NCBI GenBank assembly: GCA_023362775.1
Contig: JALMGJ010000006.1
Span: 60,432,501 to 60,496,500, forward strand
Source of the DNA: Charina bottae
Lineage: Eukaryota > Chordata > Lepidosauria > Squamata > Charinaidae
Direction: 5' to 3'
DNA length: 64,000 bases
Position 1 is the stretch's first letter. Each line of letters starts with the position of its first letter. Shown here piece after piece: positions 10,990 to 22,549 of this stretch. The position numbers were made by a program, and so were the translations under genes. The notes beneath the pieces were generated by a model that saw only the letters and a list, made by a program, of their open reading frames with translations, ran no database searches and had not been told where the DNA came from.

Positions 10990-12885
10990 AAACATAGCAA
11001 GGTGAGGGAGGGGCTGGTGGCTGTTCCCAGGTCATTCTGCCATTGCTCCCCGAGAGTGTGGTGTTGTAATGGTCTAATTGAACAATGGTGCTAGTTTGCT
11101 ATTCTACTGTGCTGTAAATGCGTTAACTCTGTGCTCCTTGCCCATTTGGCACACAGCTGAAACAGTGAAATGGTGGAGTGGTGGGATCCACTTGCCTCCT
11201 GAACAGAACACGGGAAAATGTGAAAATCAGCATTTGTTGTCCATATATCTAAAAAAGGAAAGGTCAAAATTTTAAATGAAAGTGCTGTTTGTGAGTCAAC
11301 TCCCTTTGTGATTGTATTTTATTTTTTTTAAAAAAGAAAAGATTTATTCAGCTCAGATGATGACCGAATGAGATGTAGAAGAATGGGCACAGGAAGGAAT
11401 TTAGAGGTGAGAGAACTTCTGCAGCCAGACCTGCCCTGCCCCACCATGATTCTTGCCAGCTATGATGTGCAAAAAAGTCAGAGGACTCTGTCTGCTTATC
11501 ACCCACTGCACACAAAAACTCAGGATAGCACCTGAGGTAGGATAGGTCTCGCAGTGAAAATAGCAGATTTATGCTACTGTGGTTTTCTGGTGACTCAGGG
11601 ATGGATGGATGGATGGATAGCATTTTAACTCAGCTGTGGGGAAGATGAAACCTTGTACATTCTCTTGGTTTCAGTAGGAGATTCAGGGATGTAATTGAAT
11701 TCACACAGAACACAGTGCTTTTAAGTTTATTGATTAAAACAGAAAAAATGTAATCATCATAAAGAGTAGGGGCTGTAAGTGGCTGTGTGCATTATTTTAG
11801 CTATGAACACACACACACACGTTCTGAGCATAAGTACATCAGATTGCTTAAATCATGAGTACAAGAATAAAATGGCATTTTCTTCTATTCTTTGCTTCAG
11901 AATAAACTATTTTCTTAGTGACAGTAAGAATATAGAGAATAATAACATTTTAAAAATAAAAATCATTAAAATATATGTCAGGCCAAGATGATAAACATTT
12001 GTTCATATAGGCACCATGTTTGTTCATATAGACTCACTCAGTTGGAGGTCACATAATTAACAATTATGTTCCTACCCTGGTGTCCCCAACTAAGAAGATA
12101 GAAAGAAAGGAAATTGTAAAATGATGGGCCTTGGCATACCCCGCCAGCCAAGATTATGGTGTTGGGCTATCATTCCATTACTTGCCACTTCCCCAATGAC
12201 TAATTTTGGGGGTAGTCTTAGCTGTGAGATCTCACACATCGGTCCCAAGTCAAGACCTATCTGTACTATGACAATGTACAGAATGTAGGTAATTGTGCCA
12301 AATTATCCTATTTTGCTAGGCCTTGGAGCTAAATCATGCGATTTCCCTTGCCCTCAAAAGTTTACCTAATGGCTTAAAGCATGAGAGTATTCTTGCTGAA
12401 AACATTTCACTGTCATTAGTTGTAGAATGTATCTGATTGTTTGCAATGAATTTTCCCCACAAGTTGAAATAGCCTCATCTTTGTGAAATATAAGTTCGGG
12501 TTGAATTTATTTTTGTTTGATTTGTTTTTTGTTCCAGGTATATAGTTCTGCTCTTAATATGACATGTAAAGAATAGAAGGGGCGGTCTTCTGTTTGCGTG
12601 CAAATAGTTGAAACTGAAGAGGGATGGAGGTTAGGGTGAAAATATTAGGTTCATGATGCTACAGGTAAAAGCTATTTTAATAGTTTTTCTATGGCATAAT
12701 ATTTGTCTCTTATTGAAAGGTATAATTTTCACATATTAACATCTTTGTAATTCTAGAGAAGATTAAGTTTTAAAATATAGCTTTGAGTGTTTTGTAATAA
12801 TTCAGTATTTTGGTGCCACCTGACTCCAAACTGACTGTGGGCTATACACACACACACAAATAATGACAAGAGGAGGCTCCTTTCA
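10990..12885. other. Unassigned AT-rich stretch with short microsatellites, no gene seen
   Basis: Contains (GGAT)n near 11601-11619 and short CA runs near 11808 and 12848. No recognisable gene or element. Confidence 0.45.
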
Positions 12886-12904
12886 TGTCCCTGTGATTTT
12901 TCCC

Positions 12905-13092
12905 ACCGGAGTGGTGCCTATTTATCTACTTGCATTTGCATGCTTTTGAACTGCTAGGTTGGCAGGAGCTGGGACAAATTGCCGGGAGCTCACTCCGGCA
13001 CGCGGCTCGTGCTCTTGGGATTCAAACTGCTGAGCTTTCAGCCTTAATGGCCTCTGACTCAGCGTCTTAACCACTGAGCCACCGCGGTCCCT
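12905..13092 (-). mobile_element. Sauria/Squam1-type tRNA-derived SINE, 5' part
   Basis: On the minus strand it starts at about 13092 with GGGACCGCGGTGGCTCAGTG (tRNA-like A box) and contains a B-box-like GTTTGAATCCC. It then has the shared body (GCATGCAAATGCAAGTAGAT; TAGGCACCACTCCGG) and stops near 12905. The BovB-like 3' part is missing. Diverged from the other copies, so it is an older insertion. Confidence 0.8.
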
Positions 13093-13099
13093 TATATAT

Positions 13100-13755
13100 A
13101 CCACTGTAATTCAGGATAATTATTTTATGAAAGCTTATACCATAATAAATTTGTTGGTGTTTCCAATGACATAAGACTTTATTGTTCTAACAGATGTGTT
13201 AATTTTCAAGCATATTTTTCCAGGTATTTTAATTTGATAAGTCTGCCCCACTATCTTTTTTTATTACCCTTTAAAGTTGTTAGATAATTATAATTATTGC
13301 AATTGGTGGAATTTAGACATTTTTATTATTGTTTATTGCCCTGATCTTTGATCACATCAAAGACCACAATGGTTTACTTCAGTCGTAATATGAATTAACA
13401 ATTATTCCTTCTCCAACCATTCTGTCTGTGATATGAGCCGGGATTGTACTGACTGACAAACTGACATAATATTCATAGTATTCACTTTGGTTTATATAGG
13501 ATTTTTAATTTTATGCTGCTAGTTATCATGGTTATATTCTTCAACAATGTTGTATAATTTACATATTATTAAAATATAGTCTTTCTACTTGCTGGCATTC
13601 TTGTGAAAGGTAATGAACCAATGACCTGAATCTGTTTGATGATATCACAGAAATGATAGCTACTCTTCATCTTAGTCAAAAGGCTGAGAAGCAATAAGCC
13701 TTGGAGTCTATGCATTTCTTTTTCAGCAACTGCTGCTGGCCTAGAGAAGCTAAAA
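13100..13755. other. Unassigned AT-rich stretch, no gene seen
   Basis: No recognisable coding frame, RNA gene or element boundary. Confidence 0.5.
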
Positions 13756-13760
13756 AAAAA

Positions 13761-14090
13761 AGGTAAAGTTTCCCCCCGCACATTTGTGCAATCGTGTCCG
13801 ACTCTAGGGGCTGGTGCTCATCTCCGTTTGTTAACCGAAGAGCCAGCGTTGTCCGAAGATGCTTCCACGGTCATGTGGCCACATGACCCACGCGGAACGC
13901 TGTTACCTACCCACCGAAGTGGTACCTATTAATCTACTTGCATTTGCATGCTTTCGAATTGCTAGGTTGGCAAGAGCTGGAGCTAGTGCGGGAGCTCACT
14001 CCGCACGCAGAGCTAGGGATTCGAACCTCCAAACTTGCGATCTTCCAATCGACAAGCCTGGCGTCTTACCCGCTGAGCCACCACGCCCCT
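13761..14090 (-). mobile_element. Full-length Sauria/Squam1-type SINE
   Basis: Read on the minus strand from 14090: AGGGGCGTGGTGGCTCAGCG (A box), a B box GGAGGTTCGAATCCC, the body with GCATGCAAATGCAAGTAGAT and TAGGTACCACTTCGGTGGG, and a conserved stretch CGTGGAAGCATCTTCGGACA. The 3' part CCCTAGAGTCGGACACGA shares AGAGTCGGACACGA with the 3' end of BovB 1 (28230-28245). It ends in AAACTTTACCTTTT. It is transcribed by RNA polymerase III and presumably mobilised by BovB, as published for this SINE class. It is not a tRNA gene: no cloverleaf 3' half remains. Confidence 0.9.
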
Positions 14091-14094
14091 TACC

Positions 14095-15735
14095 TAAAAA
14101 GGAAGTTTGGGCCATCAAGGAAGCCCTTCAGCATTGGCACTGTCTCCTCAAAGCTGCTGAATATTCTGTGGAAACTGGACAGGGCCCCCCAAATCTGAAA
14201 GCATTTACACACACTCACGAAGTTACACAGTGCCAGGGTAGATGGGCATTTTTTTCCTCCCCCCCCCCCTTGGTGTAACTTTTGAATCTCTTACATTCCA
14301 AGCTGATCAAACAAGCAGGCTATGCTTTATCATGTAAACCACAATATTTCTTACCTTACAATCCTCCCCCAATCTCTCTGCCCTGAAAACCTGGCCCCAC
14401 TCCCTTCCTCTGACACCTAGCCTGTCCTGTGAGACTGTGGGAGCTGGAGACTCCTTCCTTAACCAAACAAATTTGTGCTCAACAAGACAAAGATTCTTGT
14501 TGTTATATACTCGGATAGATGACCTTCAGGTGATCTTTTTGCCTTTTTGCTCCCTTTCCCACTTTTCCCAGGGGTGGGGAGAACTGCACCACAGTGATTG
14601 GTTATGTTCCTCCTTTCTTGAGGAACAAGTATTGCCGCTCTGTCACAACAACTGGACTATTTAAAACTATCTATCTAATTCTTTATGACTTTTGGTGGCC
14701 TTGCATTAGGCCAGATGTTAAGAATCTGGCCTGATGGTATCCTCAGATCAGGAAACCTTCTGGTGTGTTACATCTCCTCCCCTCCTTGCCCCATAGGGTC
14801 TTGGGATGCAATTTCCTTGGACTTTATAGCAGACCTACAGTTCTGACCTGTATGTATGTTGCTCTGCAATATCTTGGACCTTGGATTTACCTCCCCTTGT
14901 CTCTTGCCTCTCATCTTGGTTTGTCCCTTTATTGTTTGTTTTCTGGCCTTGATCCATGCCTGACATGTTTGGCTATGAGCACAGTCTTGCTCCAAGGTAT
15001 TTTTTCAAAGGCTGCTTATTCTCCACTAACTGTGAAACTGACTGAACCCACTTTTCTCAGGCTGTCATTTCCATTCTAGCAGTCAGCTGAGCTAGTTCCA
15101 TAAAACTGGTTGGTTGCAGTGAGGAGCATTGCCTGAATTATATATATTCTAATGATTAACACTGTGTTCAGCTTATATAAAAACCTAATCTATGCTAATA
15201 AATTCATACCCTAACAATTGAAGAAGTGATTATAATCTTAATTGTACAATCATATGTCTGGAACTCTAGCTGGGTTTTGATCATTGGTTCCAACCATAAA
15301 TAATTGGGGTCAAGCAAGCCACCACTCAAATATCTTGCTAAGAAAGGAAAAAATAGGCACCAGAGGGATTTCTTAAAAACTATTTTGGTTTAATGAAGGC
15401 TTTTTGAGCAATAATGGGGGGTTGTCTCCTACACTCATTCAAGGATGTAAAACTTTCCCAAGATCTTGTTGCCTTCCTTTCTTCCGGGTTGGACTGTTTA
15501 TATTACACCCGTCACTAATTTCTGGTGCAGGTTAGTCAATTTATCATTTTGTTTTTCTTAAAAACCAACCAACCAACCCCCAAAACACTAACTTCCTTGA
15601 ATGAGGTTGTATCCAGGCATGTTAAAAAGACCACCAGTGAACATTAAAGAACTGTGAGAGGTGTTAACATCATAATCTTACTTTTAGAACAGGCAAATCT
15701 TTGAAAATGAAAAGCAAGAATCACAGTAAAGGTGG
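14095..15735. other. Unassigned stretch, no gene seen
   Basis: The part at about 14430-15080 is relatively GC-rich, pyrimidine-rich and low in repeats (CTTGCCTCTCATCTTGG, CTTGATCCATGCCTGAC), which recalls LTRs of vertebrate retroelements. No LTR partner or boundary is visible, so it is left unassigned. Confidence 0.35.
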
Positions 15736-15874
15736 TTCTTCTTCTTCTTCTTCTTCTTCTTCTTCTTCTTCTTCTTCTTCTTCTTCTTCTTCTTCTCCTC
15801 CTCCTCCTCCTCCTCCTCCTCCTCCTCCTCCTCCTCCTCCTCCTCCTCCTCCTCCTCCTCCTCCTCCTCCTCCT
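15736..15874. repeat. (TTC)n-(TCC)n polypyrimidine microsatellite
   Basis: About 20 TTC units (15736-15796) run directly into about 26 TCC units to 15874, giving 139 bp of uninterrupted pyrimidine on the plus strand. The long poly-Ser/poly-Pro and poly-Glu/poly-Lys frames across it are artefacts. Confidence 0.98.
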
Positions 15875-15879
15875 TCCCC

Positions 15880-16510
15880 AATTGATGACAAACTCTTAGC
15901 AATTTTTACTGTCTTCTACAGGTGCACACCTATCATTGTGTCAAGATAGCATTAATGTGGACAGGTTTTTATCACTTCAGCAATGGGTGGATAATGCTAT
16001 GAAGATGCTATATTAATCTCCCTGCCTTGCTGTTCAATTTCCTATAGTCAACTGTACTGTTTTCATTACAACAGTAATAATAGCAGCTCTGGTACAGAAG
16101 TTGGGTTGGGGTATATATCTGTGCTCTTCCAGCAATAAAAATCTGCTCCAATTAATAGGCATTACGCACACATTAATTGCTTCTGCACATAGCAGGGAAG
16201 AGGCAGTCCCTTGTCACCTATTTTCATCATCCTCTGTTTCTGATTAATTTGCCTCTGTCCTCAAGGCTTCTTAAAGCACTGAAGAAAAAAGAGCAGCTCT
16301 TCAGTATATTTAAATATCAACTCCATTTCCAGTGTTTTGGCAATTTTTTGTACAAAAAGGTCAAAAATAAAAACACATTGTTGTGCATGTTTATATGGTT
16401 TCTGGTGAAAGACTTTTGTAAATGGTCTATGTATATCAGGAGATATATATATATACACTTATTACTTAAAGTTCTTCAGCTACATAGTACAACATGCATG
16501 GATCAACCAG
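15880..16510. other. Unassigned stretch, no gene seen
   Basis: A 126-codon plus-strand frame at 16177-16557 has no recognisable domain. Confidence 0.4.
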
Positions 16511-16514
16511 AGTT

Positions 16515-16680
16515 TACAGCCCAACCACTGTGGTTTAAAAAAAAATCTAGGGCTTAGTATCTTGTGCAAACCCAGCCAAATATGTTTATTCAGTAAACTG
16601 TGGTTCAGCAAACCAAGAATTAGAGTAATGTGGGAACTCAGTATATGTGTGACCCCACAGTTTATCATGTGCATATTTGT
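16515..16680. repeat. Old interspersed repeat with GGTTTA/TAAACC motifs (copy 3)
   Basis: Contains CCACTGTGGTTTAAA, GTGCAAACCCAGCC, TTTATTCAGTAAACTGTGG and GGTTCAGCAAACC. The motif order is similar to the copy at 9040-9340. Confidence 0.35.
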
Positions 16681-16689
16681 GTGCATACA

Positions 16690-18205
16690 ATTGAAATGAT
16701 TTTCAATCTTTGCTTTTGTCTTTGGCCCGGACCACCATATGTGGTAGGAGGGTATATGCTTTGTCATCAGAAAGTCCCATTTCTGTCCCTGGTATCTCCA
16801 GGTAAAAAGAAAAGTTTGCAGGTGACACAATAGACCTTGACTGAGAACATGAAGCTTTGATGCCAATCACAGTAGAAAATATTGAGCTTGATATACTAAT
16901 GAACTGCCCTGTTATAAAGCATTTCCTAAGCATTTTATGTTGCAAGAGGTCCATTATAATTATTTAGGACCTGACCCCAGTAGTGAACAATGGCTAATGC
17001 AAGCCATTGTTTATCTAAAAGTAAACAATTTTGCTCTAAGAAACCGTTTCATGTGTATTGCATTTGAAACATTCTGTGGGATCATTTTGTCTAGGGGATT
17101 TGTTGATTGGGTTAATTGACCTCTTTTTTTGTGTTTTCCTGAAGCACATTAATCTCTCCTCTGCCCCATTAAACATATTGTAGGAACAGAGCCAATATGT
17201 AACTAAATAGTTAGAGAAATTACATTGGGATATGAAAACATGCAGAAGCTAACATACAAAACATTGTGTCTGAAAGGTCTGCTTTTTAATTTTTTCTTCC
17301 TGACAAACCTGGCAAATACTGCTTTGAAGTGTTAAGCAGCATGATGTTAAAGGTGACTAATATAGTTTGTAGTCTACCATGACAAAATGTAAGATGCCCT
17401 TATCAAAAGCAATCATTATAGTGGCATATACAAATAATTATCTGTTGAACACCACCTAAAGCAATACTTCAAAGGAAATATGTTTCCAGCTAGGATTTGC
17501 CAATGCATCAAAGAAATTACATTAAATCATACAGAAATGGGGAAAAAGCATTCTGAGACAGAAATATATTAGTGTAGATACATTCGGATATACAGTATTC
17601 TTTGCAGGTACGGGGAGAGTAAAAATAACACCTTGGGAAAATAAAAAAGAAATATAGACTTATAGCATGATACAACATGGTCAGATAATTTTTTAAAAGG
17701 CTGTTTGTTGAAGTTATAGAGCCTATTTTAACTCTGAAAAAATATTCTGGAAAAGTATTTTCAAGAGAAAATATAAATGCCCTTGGCTGTTTTTAAGTCA
17801 ATTTGCTAATTAAGATTTATACAGGATCTCAGTGGGGTACTGCTGCCATATATAACTGTACAAATAATAGTATCCTTTTCAATATGACATTTTTTGAGCT
17901 GCAAAATTGACTACTTGCTAAATTGAGAGAAAGTCCCCTTGAACAATATGAAGCTGATTTCTCCATAAATAGGCATGGAATTAGATTATAAATGATTTAC
18001 TAGCCATCAAAAAGTTCATCCTGTTTCATTGGGGCACTGTTTGAATTGACCACCTTATGCTGCACAAGATTAACAGTCACCTGAATAGTAAATTCAATGA
18101 AGGGGTTATTCTCTCTGTACTTTTAAACATCAAATCTCTTTCAGAGTACAATATCAAAAAGTACAGAAAGCCTTTATGCAAAACTGAGTAGATGATTTAC
18201 ATACA
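16690..18205. other. AT-rich unique-looking stretch, no gene seen
   Basis: No supported ORF or element. Parts near 16960-17160 and 17960-18120 are free of recognisable repeats. Confidence 0.45.
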
Positions 18206-18208
18206 TAT

Positions 18209-18210
18209 AC

Positions 18211-18290
<80 letters not shown>
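18209..18290. repeat. (GATA)n microsatellite
   Basis: About 20 GATA units with one interruption near 18257, directly abutting the head of the following SINE. Longer GATA arrays are known from snake sex chromosomes (Bkm repeats), but a single 80-bp array says nothing specific about chromosome. Confidence 0.95.
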
Positions 18291-18291
<1 letters not shown>

Positions 18292-18614
18292 GGGCGCGAT
18301 GTCTCAGAGGTTAAGACGTCAGGCTTGTCAATCGGAAGGTCGCAGGTTCGGCGGTTCAAGACCCTAGCCCCGCATGACGGAGTGAGCTCCCGCACTCGCC
18401 CCAGCTCTTGCCAACCTAGCAATTCGAAAGCATGCAAATGCAAGTAGATTAATAGGTACCACTTTGTTGGGATGGTAACAGCGTTCTGTGAGTGTCATCC
18501 TGGCCACATGACCACAGAAGCATCTTCGGACAATGCTGGCTCTTCGGCTAAGAAAAGATGAGCACCGGCCCCTAGAGTCGGACATGACTGTGCAGGGGAA
18601 ACCTTTACCTTTAC
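18291..18614 (+). mobile_element. Full-length Sauria/Squam1-type SINE
   Basis: Starts with GGGGCGCGATGTCTCAGAGG (A box) and has a B-box-like GGCGGTTCAAGACCC. The standard body follows (GCATGCAAATGCAAGTAGAT, TAGGTACCACTTTGTTGGG). It ends in CTAGAGTCGGACATGACTG and AACCTTTACCTTTAC. Part of the BovB-like tail is conserved. A few changes in the A and B boxes suggest it no longer transcribes well. Confidence 0.9.
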
Positions 18615-18619
18615 ACATA

Positions 18620-19805
18620 CATAAATTGACATCCTTAGCTAGCCACGGAAAAATGACACACATGATAATGCAAACCTTGTCTTTACAGACATGTGCTCCT
18701 ATGTTGGATGCAAGTATGTAATTTGTGGGTTTGCATCATGATGCATATTTTGTTACTTACCCTCCCCACAGACACCTATGCATATATGCAGTATATACAT
18801 TCTCCATCATGCTATTCCTTTTTGGGACAAGCTATCATTATGCAAAGTGTAGAAGAAGAATAAGATGTAGTAAACAAAAGAAATTAAAGGCAGGAAGTAA
18901 GAGAAAAGGCAAGGAAATCCAACTAATTTACACCATGCCATTCATTGTATCTTTCCATACCACTCTATCCTTGAAAACCATCCTTATTTTTCCACATCCA
19001 TGTATCATTAATAATTCAAGTCTGCTTTTCACTTCCTTGATATATACTGTATTGTATACAATATTATATAAGATGAGAGACTTTGCTAAAATACATTTCG
19101 AAAAGATATCAGTGAACTATATAGAGTGAAGAAACTAAATGAACATTGTCCCACCCCCACTACCAACCCAGATTCTTGTATTTTAAAAATGTTCAATTAA
19201 CCACCAGAGGGAGTCCCATGAATGCAATATAAAGGCTCCAATGCTAGCATAAAAACAAACATTTACATCATTTAGGACAGCTGAATCTGGGTTCAGAGAG
19301 GTGGCTTTATTTTTTCTCTCTCATCATCCACCAGTGCTGAAATGAAAATGTATCCTTAAGCATGTTCATAAATTAGTATCCTACTGAGACAAAGCAAAAA
19401 TGTTGTTTGGGTCTTTTTGGTAGATAAATGAAATATTTAGGTAATGATCCACCTGGTCTTTTGCTCTGCATACCCCCCCCCACCTGCTGTTTCAAATGCC
19501 ATTAAGAAAATGGCATAAAAATGGCTGGAAACCAGAATATAGATAGCAATTATTCTGAAGGCATAAAAGTGGAAAGTCTTTTTTTCTATAATGGTTTTAC
19601 AATGATGAACAGATAAATGAGTGATAATTATGTTATCTGCATTCCAAAAATTAAAATGAGGATTTTTTTTTTTGTCCTGGCCCATCATACCTCTTCACGC
19701 TGACCCTGCAGACTTTTAGAAGTCATTTCTGGTATGCCACTGATACAGCTAAGTGTGGTCCATGGTCCAAAAAGGGTTGTGCTACATGCTTAAACCAAGA
19801 CTGGC
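18620..19805. other. Unassigned stretch, no gene seen
   Basis: A 134-codon plus-strand frame (18725-19129) carries no domain I recognise. Confidence 0.45.
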
Positions 19806-19817
19806 TTGCATCAGAAC

Positions 19818-20073
19818 TAGGCTGACCATACGTCCCGTTTTGAACGGGACAGTCCTGTTTTCTAAACAATTCCTAACTGTCCCGTTGTTTTAAGAAGAAT
19901 AAGAAGAATATCCATTTTGTCCCGTTTTTTAAAGTTCCTGTGGCGAAGCACGTGCATGCACGGCCACACGCCCGCACGCACGTGTGCACTCGCACGTGCG
20001 CACACCCACTTGTCTGGCGAGCCATGGGTAGGTTAGGGTCCCGTTTTCCTCTCAAGGAAATATGGTCAGCCTA
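19818..20073. mobile_element. hAT-type MITE (TAGGCTGACCATA termini)
   Basis: The 256-bp element starts TAGGCTGACCATA and ends TATGGTCAGCCTA, a perfect 13-bp terminal inverted repeat. It is flanked by identical 8-bp target duplications ATCAGAAC at 19810-19817 and 20074-20081, as hAT transposases make. The interior carries several GTCCCGTTTT-type repeats and a GC-rich CACGTGCATGCAC stretch and has no transposase frame, so it depended on a transposase supplied in trans. Confidence 0.92.
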
Positions 20074-20419
20074 ATCAGAACACAACCCTTCTCATTAAGA
20101 AAAACATGATAATGATTTTATTTTTGTATTGTAGGTACATAATATGTTATATTATGTCACACATTACCATCTTCATGTATTTAGTGCAATACCAAGTGAA
20201 GAATAATTTCATGACTGACTCTTCATTCTTTACAAAATGTTTCAGAACTCTTATCTGCTCAAGTGCTTATTTTCTAATTTCCCCCTAATTATCTCAATTT
20301 TATACTGGGAATTATGACAAAATTAATGTGGTTTTATAAGAGCTATTCTTGTTATCTATTCAGAAGTAAGAGAGAAGATTATGAACATTTAAACTGTTTT
20401 CCCCATGTGAGGTCCTTCT

Positions 20420-20480
20420 AACTACCATTTGGGAATACTGGGAGTTGTAGGTCTAATATATCGGGAGATCACCAGAATGG
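20420..20480. repeat. Fragment of a squamate hAT-like MITE
   Basis: ATACTGGGAGTTGTAGGTC followed by ATCGGGAGATCACCAGA resembles the stretches at 35222-35355 and 48490-48660; only part of the element remains. Confidence 0.35.
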
Positions 20481-20589
20481 GAAAGTCTAGTTTAAATGCT
20501 GAAAAAGCAATGAATCACAGAGTCACAGCAAAGTTACTTGTGACTAAGCTAAGTGAAGACTATATTTCAGTGCATCACATTTTGGCAAT

Positions 20590-20800
20590 GTGGGTTATAT
20601 ATGTCAGGGTGATGTTAAGGTTAAGGTATAGGACTCGGAGAGACCCAGAATCAAGTTCATTATCAGCCCTGGAGATTCACTGGGTGATACTGGGCCAGTC
20701 ACTTTAACCTACTTCATAGGGTTGTCATGGTCTGGATGAAATAAAGGGAGCTGCCTTAATCTCCTGGAGAAAACATAACAAATAAATGTAATAAAGACAT
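20590..20800 (+). mobile_element. Old tRNA-derived SINE
   Basis: Contains GGTTAAGGTATAGGACTCGG (tRNA-like A-box region), then ACTGGGTGATACTGGGCCAG, CATAGGGTTGTCATGG and a tail ending AACAAATAAATG. This order (GTGACCTTGGGCCAGTC, CAGGGTTGTTGTG) is that of a widespread sauropsid SINE recalled from memory. Diverged; the ERV that follows inserted about 25 bp beyond its tail. Confidence 0.5.
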
Positions 20801-20821
20801 TCATTAATAAATGTAACCATT

Positions 20822-20825
20822 TACT
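20822..20825. repeat. ERV target-site duplication (TACT), left copy
   Basis: TACT here and at 29928-29931 flank the two LTR outer ends. Four-base duplications are typical of gammaretrovirus-like integrases. Confidence 0.8.
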
Positions 20826-21375
20826 TGTTAGAAGTAAATTTTATCTTACCAAGTTCGTTCCTGAGCTGGGAGTAAAGAAACTGACCAATTGCATGAAGTT
20901 AGGAGTTTATTCACCCAAGAGCAAAAGCAATGACAGCAAGCTGTTAGGTGGGTGACCGCGCAGGACCCCCTTCCTACAGCACATTATATAGATTCCATTC
21001 AACTCCTCCTTTAGAAGACCACCCCTTACTCAGTTACCCATACTCCACCTTTCCCTCATTCCATATTAGGAATTTCCTTCCTTCACTCCATATTAGGAAC
21101 TTCCTTCCATCCTTGCTAGGGCTCCTTGACCGTTATTAAACAATATATTTCCCCTGGAGAAGCTGTCCTTGGAAAGTACACTTTATCTTTCTATGGGCAC
21201 AGCTATCTATCAAGGCCTGCTAGAAAGGAAGGGTAAGAAAGTTAACAAAACTCTTCAAGGAAATACAAAATGGTTTCAGAGCCATAATACAAGTGCATAT
21301 GTTTCTAATATATGAATATGAAATATATTTGTATTTATATATACAGAAATGTAAGAATATGTTTACAATCCAACA
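20826..21375 (-). repeat. ERV 3' LTR
   Basis: 550 bp, bounded by TGTTAGA and TCCAACA on the plus strand, and near-identical to 29378-29927. I count about seven substitutions, mostly transitions, or roughly 1.3 %. Because the ERV reads on the minus strand this is its 3' LTR. On the minus strand it has a TATA-like TCTATATAATG near 20991-20983 and AATAAA at 20911-20906, in the right order and spacing for promoter and polyadenylation signal. The polypurine tract AGAGGGGGG sits directly outside it (21377-21386). Confidence 0.93.
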
Positions 21376-21376
21376 A

Positions 21377-21386
21377 TCCCCCCTCT
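21377..21386 (-). promoter_or_regulatory. ERV polypurine tract
   Basis: Minus strand AGAGGGGGGA lies two bases upstream of the 3' LTR, the usual site for plus-strand DNA priming in retroviruses. Confidence 0.75.
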
Positions 21387-21710
21387 GTGCATGGGAAAGC
21401 ATATTCCCATAGCACACCTAGGAATGGTCCAGTCAGTAGTTGTGGTTGAGGAAGCAAAGGGAATAGCAACTGGATTCCCTTTAGAAACCTCTAGTAGGAG
21501 GGTCCACAGCATTATAAGCCAAGACATTCTTTCAAACCCCAAATGTCAGAATCCGGATCCCTAACGAGCTTGATGGGAGGCCAAGGCAGGAAGGGGGCTG
21601 TGATCTTGGACTGCTGGTTTGACGTGTGTCCAATGAAGCCAGGTGTTTCATTCAGCAACCCGAACTGCTGTTTGTGTTGTCAAAAGGATATCCACACCCA
21701 ATCACCTGGA

Positions 21711-22540
21711 TCAAAAGGATGAAGAGTTTCTTCCAATGGCAAGGTCTGGAGTAGAGCACTTCATTTCCATAGAGATTGCAAGTACCTGCACATAGAGAGA
21801 AGAAAATAACGTAGAATCCCCCCTCTCTAGGTGAAGGGAGTGGGGATCCAGGCCTTTTGAAACATCTGGTGGCCTGCCAAAAAGCAACTCAAATGGAGAC
21901 AATCCCACATCTTTTCGAGGTCAGGTACACAAGTGAAATAAAGCGATAGGCAATACCTGGGGCCACTTTAAATGCATTTCCTGGCATAATTTTCCTAGCA
22001 ATGTCTTGAGTTCCCTGTTAGCCCATTCCACCCCCCCCCCCGAAGATTGAGGATGATAAGGGACATGTAAGTTCTGTGTGATGCCTAAAGCTTGCAGGAT
22101 GTGAGTAATCACGTGTGCCACAAAGTGTTGGCTATGGTCCATATCTAAGACAGAGGATGCCATATCGGGGAACGATGTCCTTCAGCAGGTGTCTTGCAGT
22201 TTCAATTGCGGTAGCATGTCGACAAGGGAAGGCTTCAATCCAGTGTGTAAGTGGGTCTCTGCAAACAAGTACATGTTCAAAGCCATTTGCCTTGGGTAAT
22301 TGAATATAGTCTAGCTGTAATTTTTTTTCCCCCAAAAGGTCTTTGGGCCCAGGGTCTCCCTCCCTTATGGATCTTTTGTCTTGAGGAAGCATTGTTAGCT
22401 TGGCAAGTGAGACACGTGCTACTTTTTCAGCTTCCATGTAAACCCCAGGCGCATACCATACCCATCGCACAATATCCACAATGGCCTGGTCCCACAGTGG
22501 CCCTTTGCATGAATCTGTTGACAAAGAAGGTGTAACAAAC
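21711..22540 (-). pseudogene. pol: ERV integrase region, disrupted
   Basis: Read on the minus strand in two main frames. The frame at 22542-22132 holds the core start with first acidic residue (LQLDYIQLPKANGFEH; THWIEAFPC). The frame at 22163-21921 holds the second and third (LDMDHSQHF; then VEWANRELKTLLG), spacing consistent with D,D-35-E. A C-terminal piece (MGLSPFELLFGRPPD) follows at 21908-21711. The N-terminal zinc finger is degraded: an HAKGHCGT segment lies near 22510, but the paired cysteines are not seen. Frameshifts separate the pieces, so no active integrase is made. The family placement as gammaretrovirus-like is from motif form. Confidence 0.8.
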
Positions 22541-22549
22541 ATCTAGGGG

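Noticed and set aside
15684..15949. Poly-Glu/poly-Lys and poly-Ser/poly-Pro frames
   Set aside because: Pure translation of the TTC/TCC microsatellite.
18209..18290. Evidence for a snake W chromosome (GATA/Bkm)
   Set aside because: A single 80-bp GATA array is common on any chromosome.
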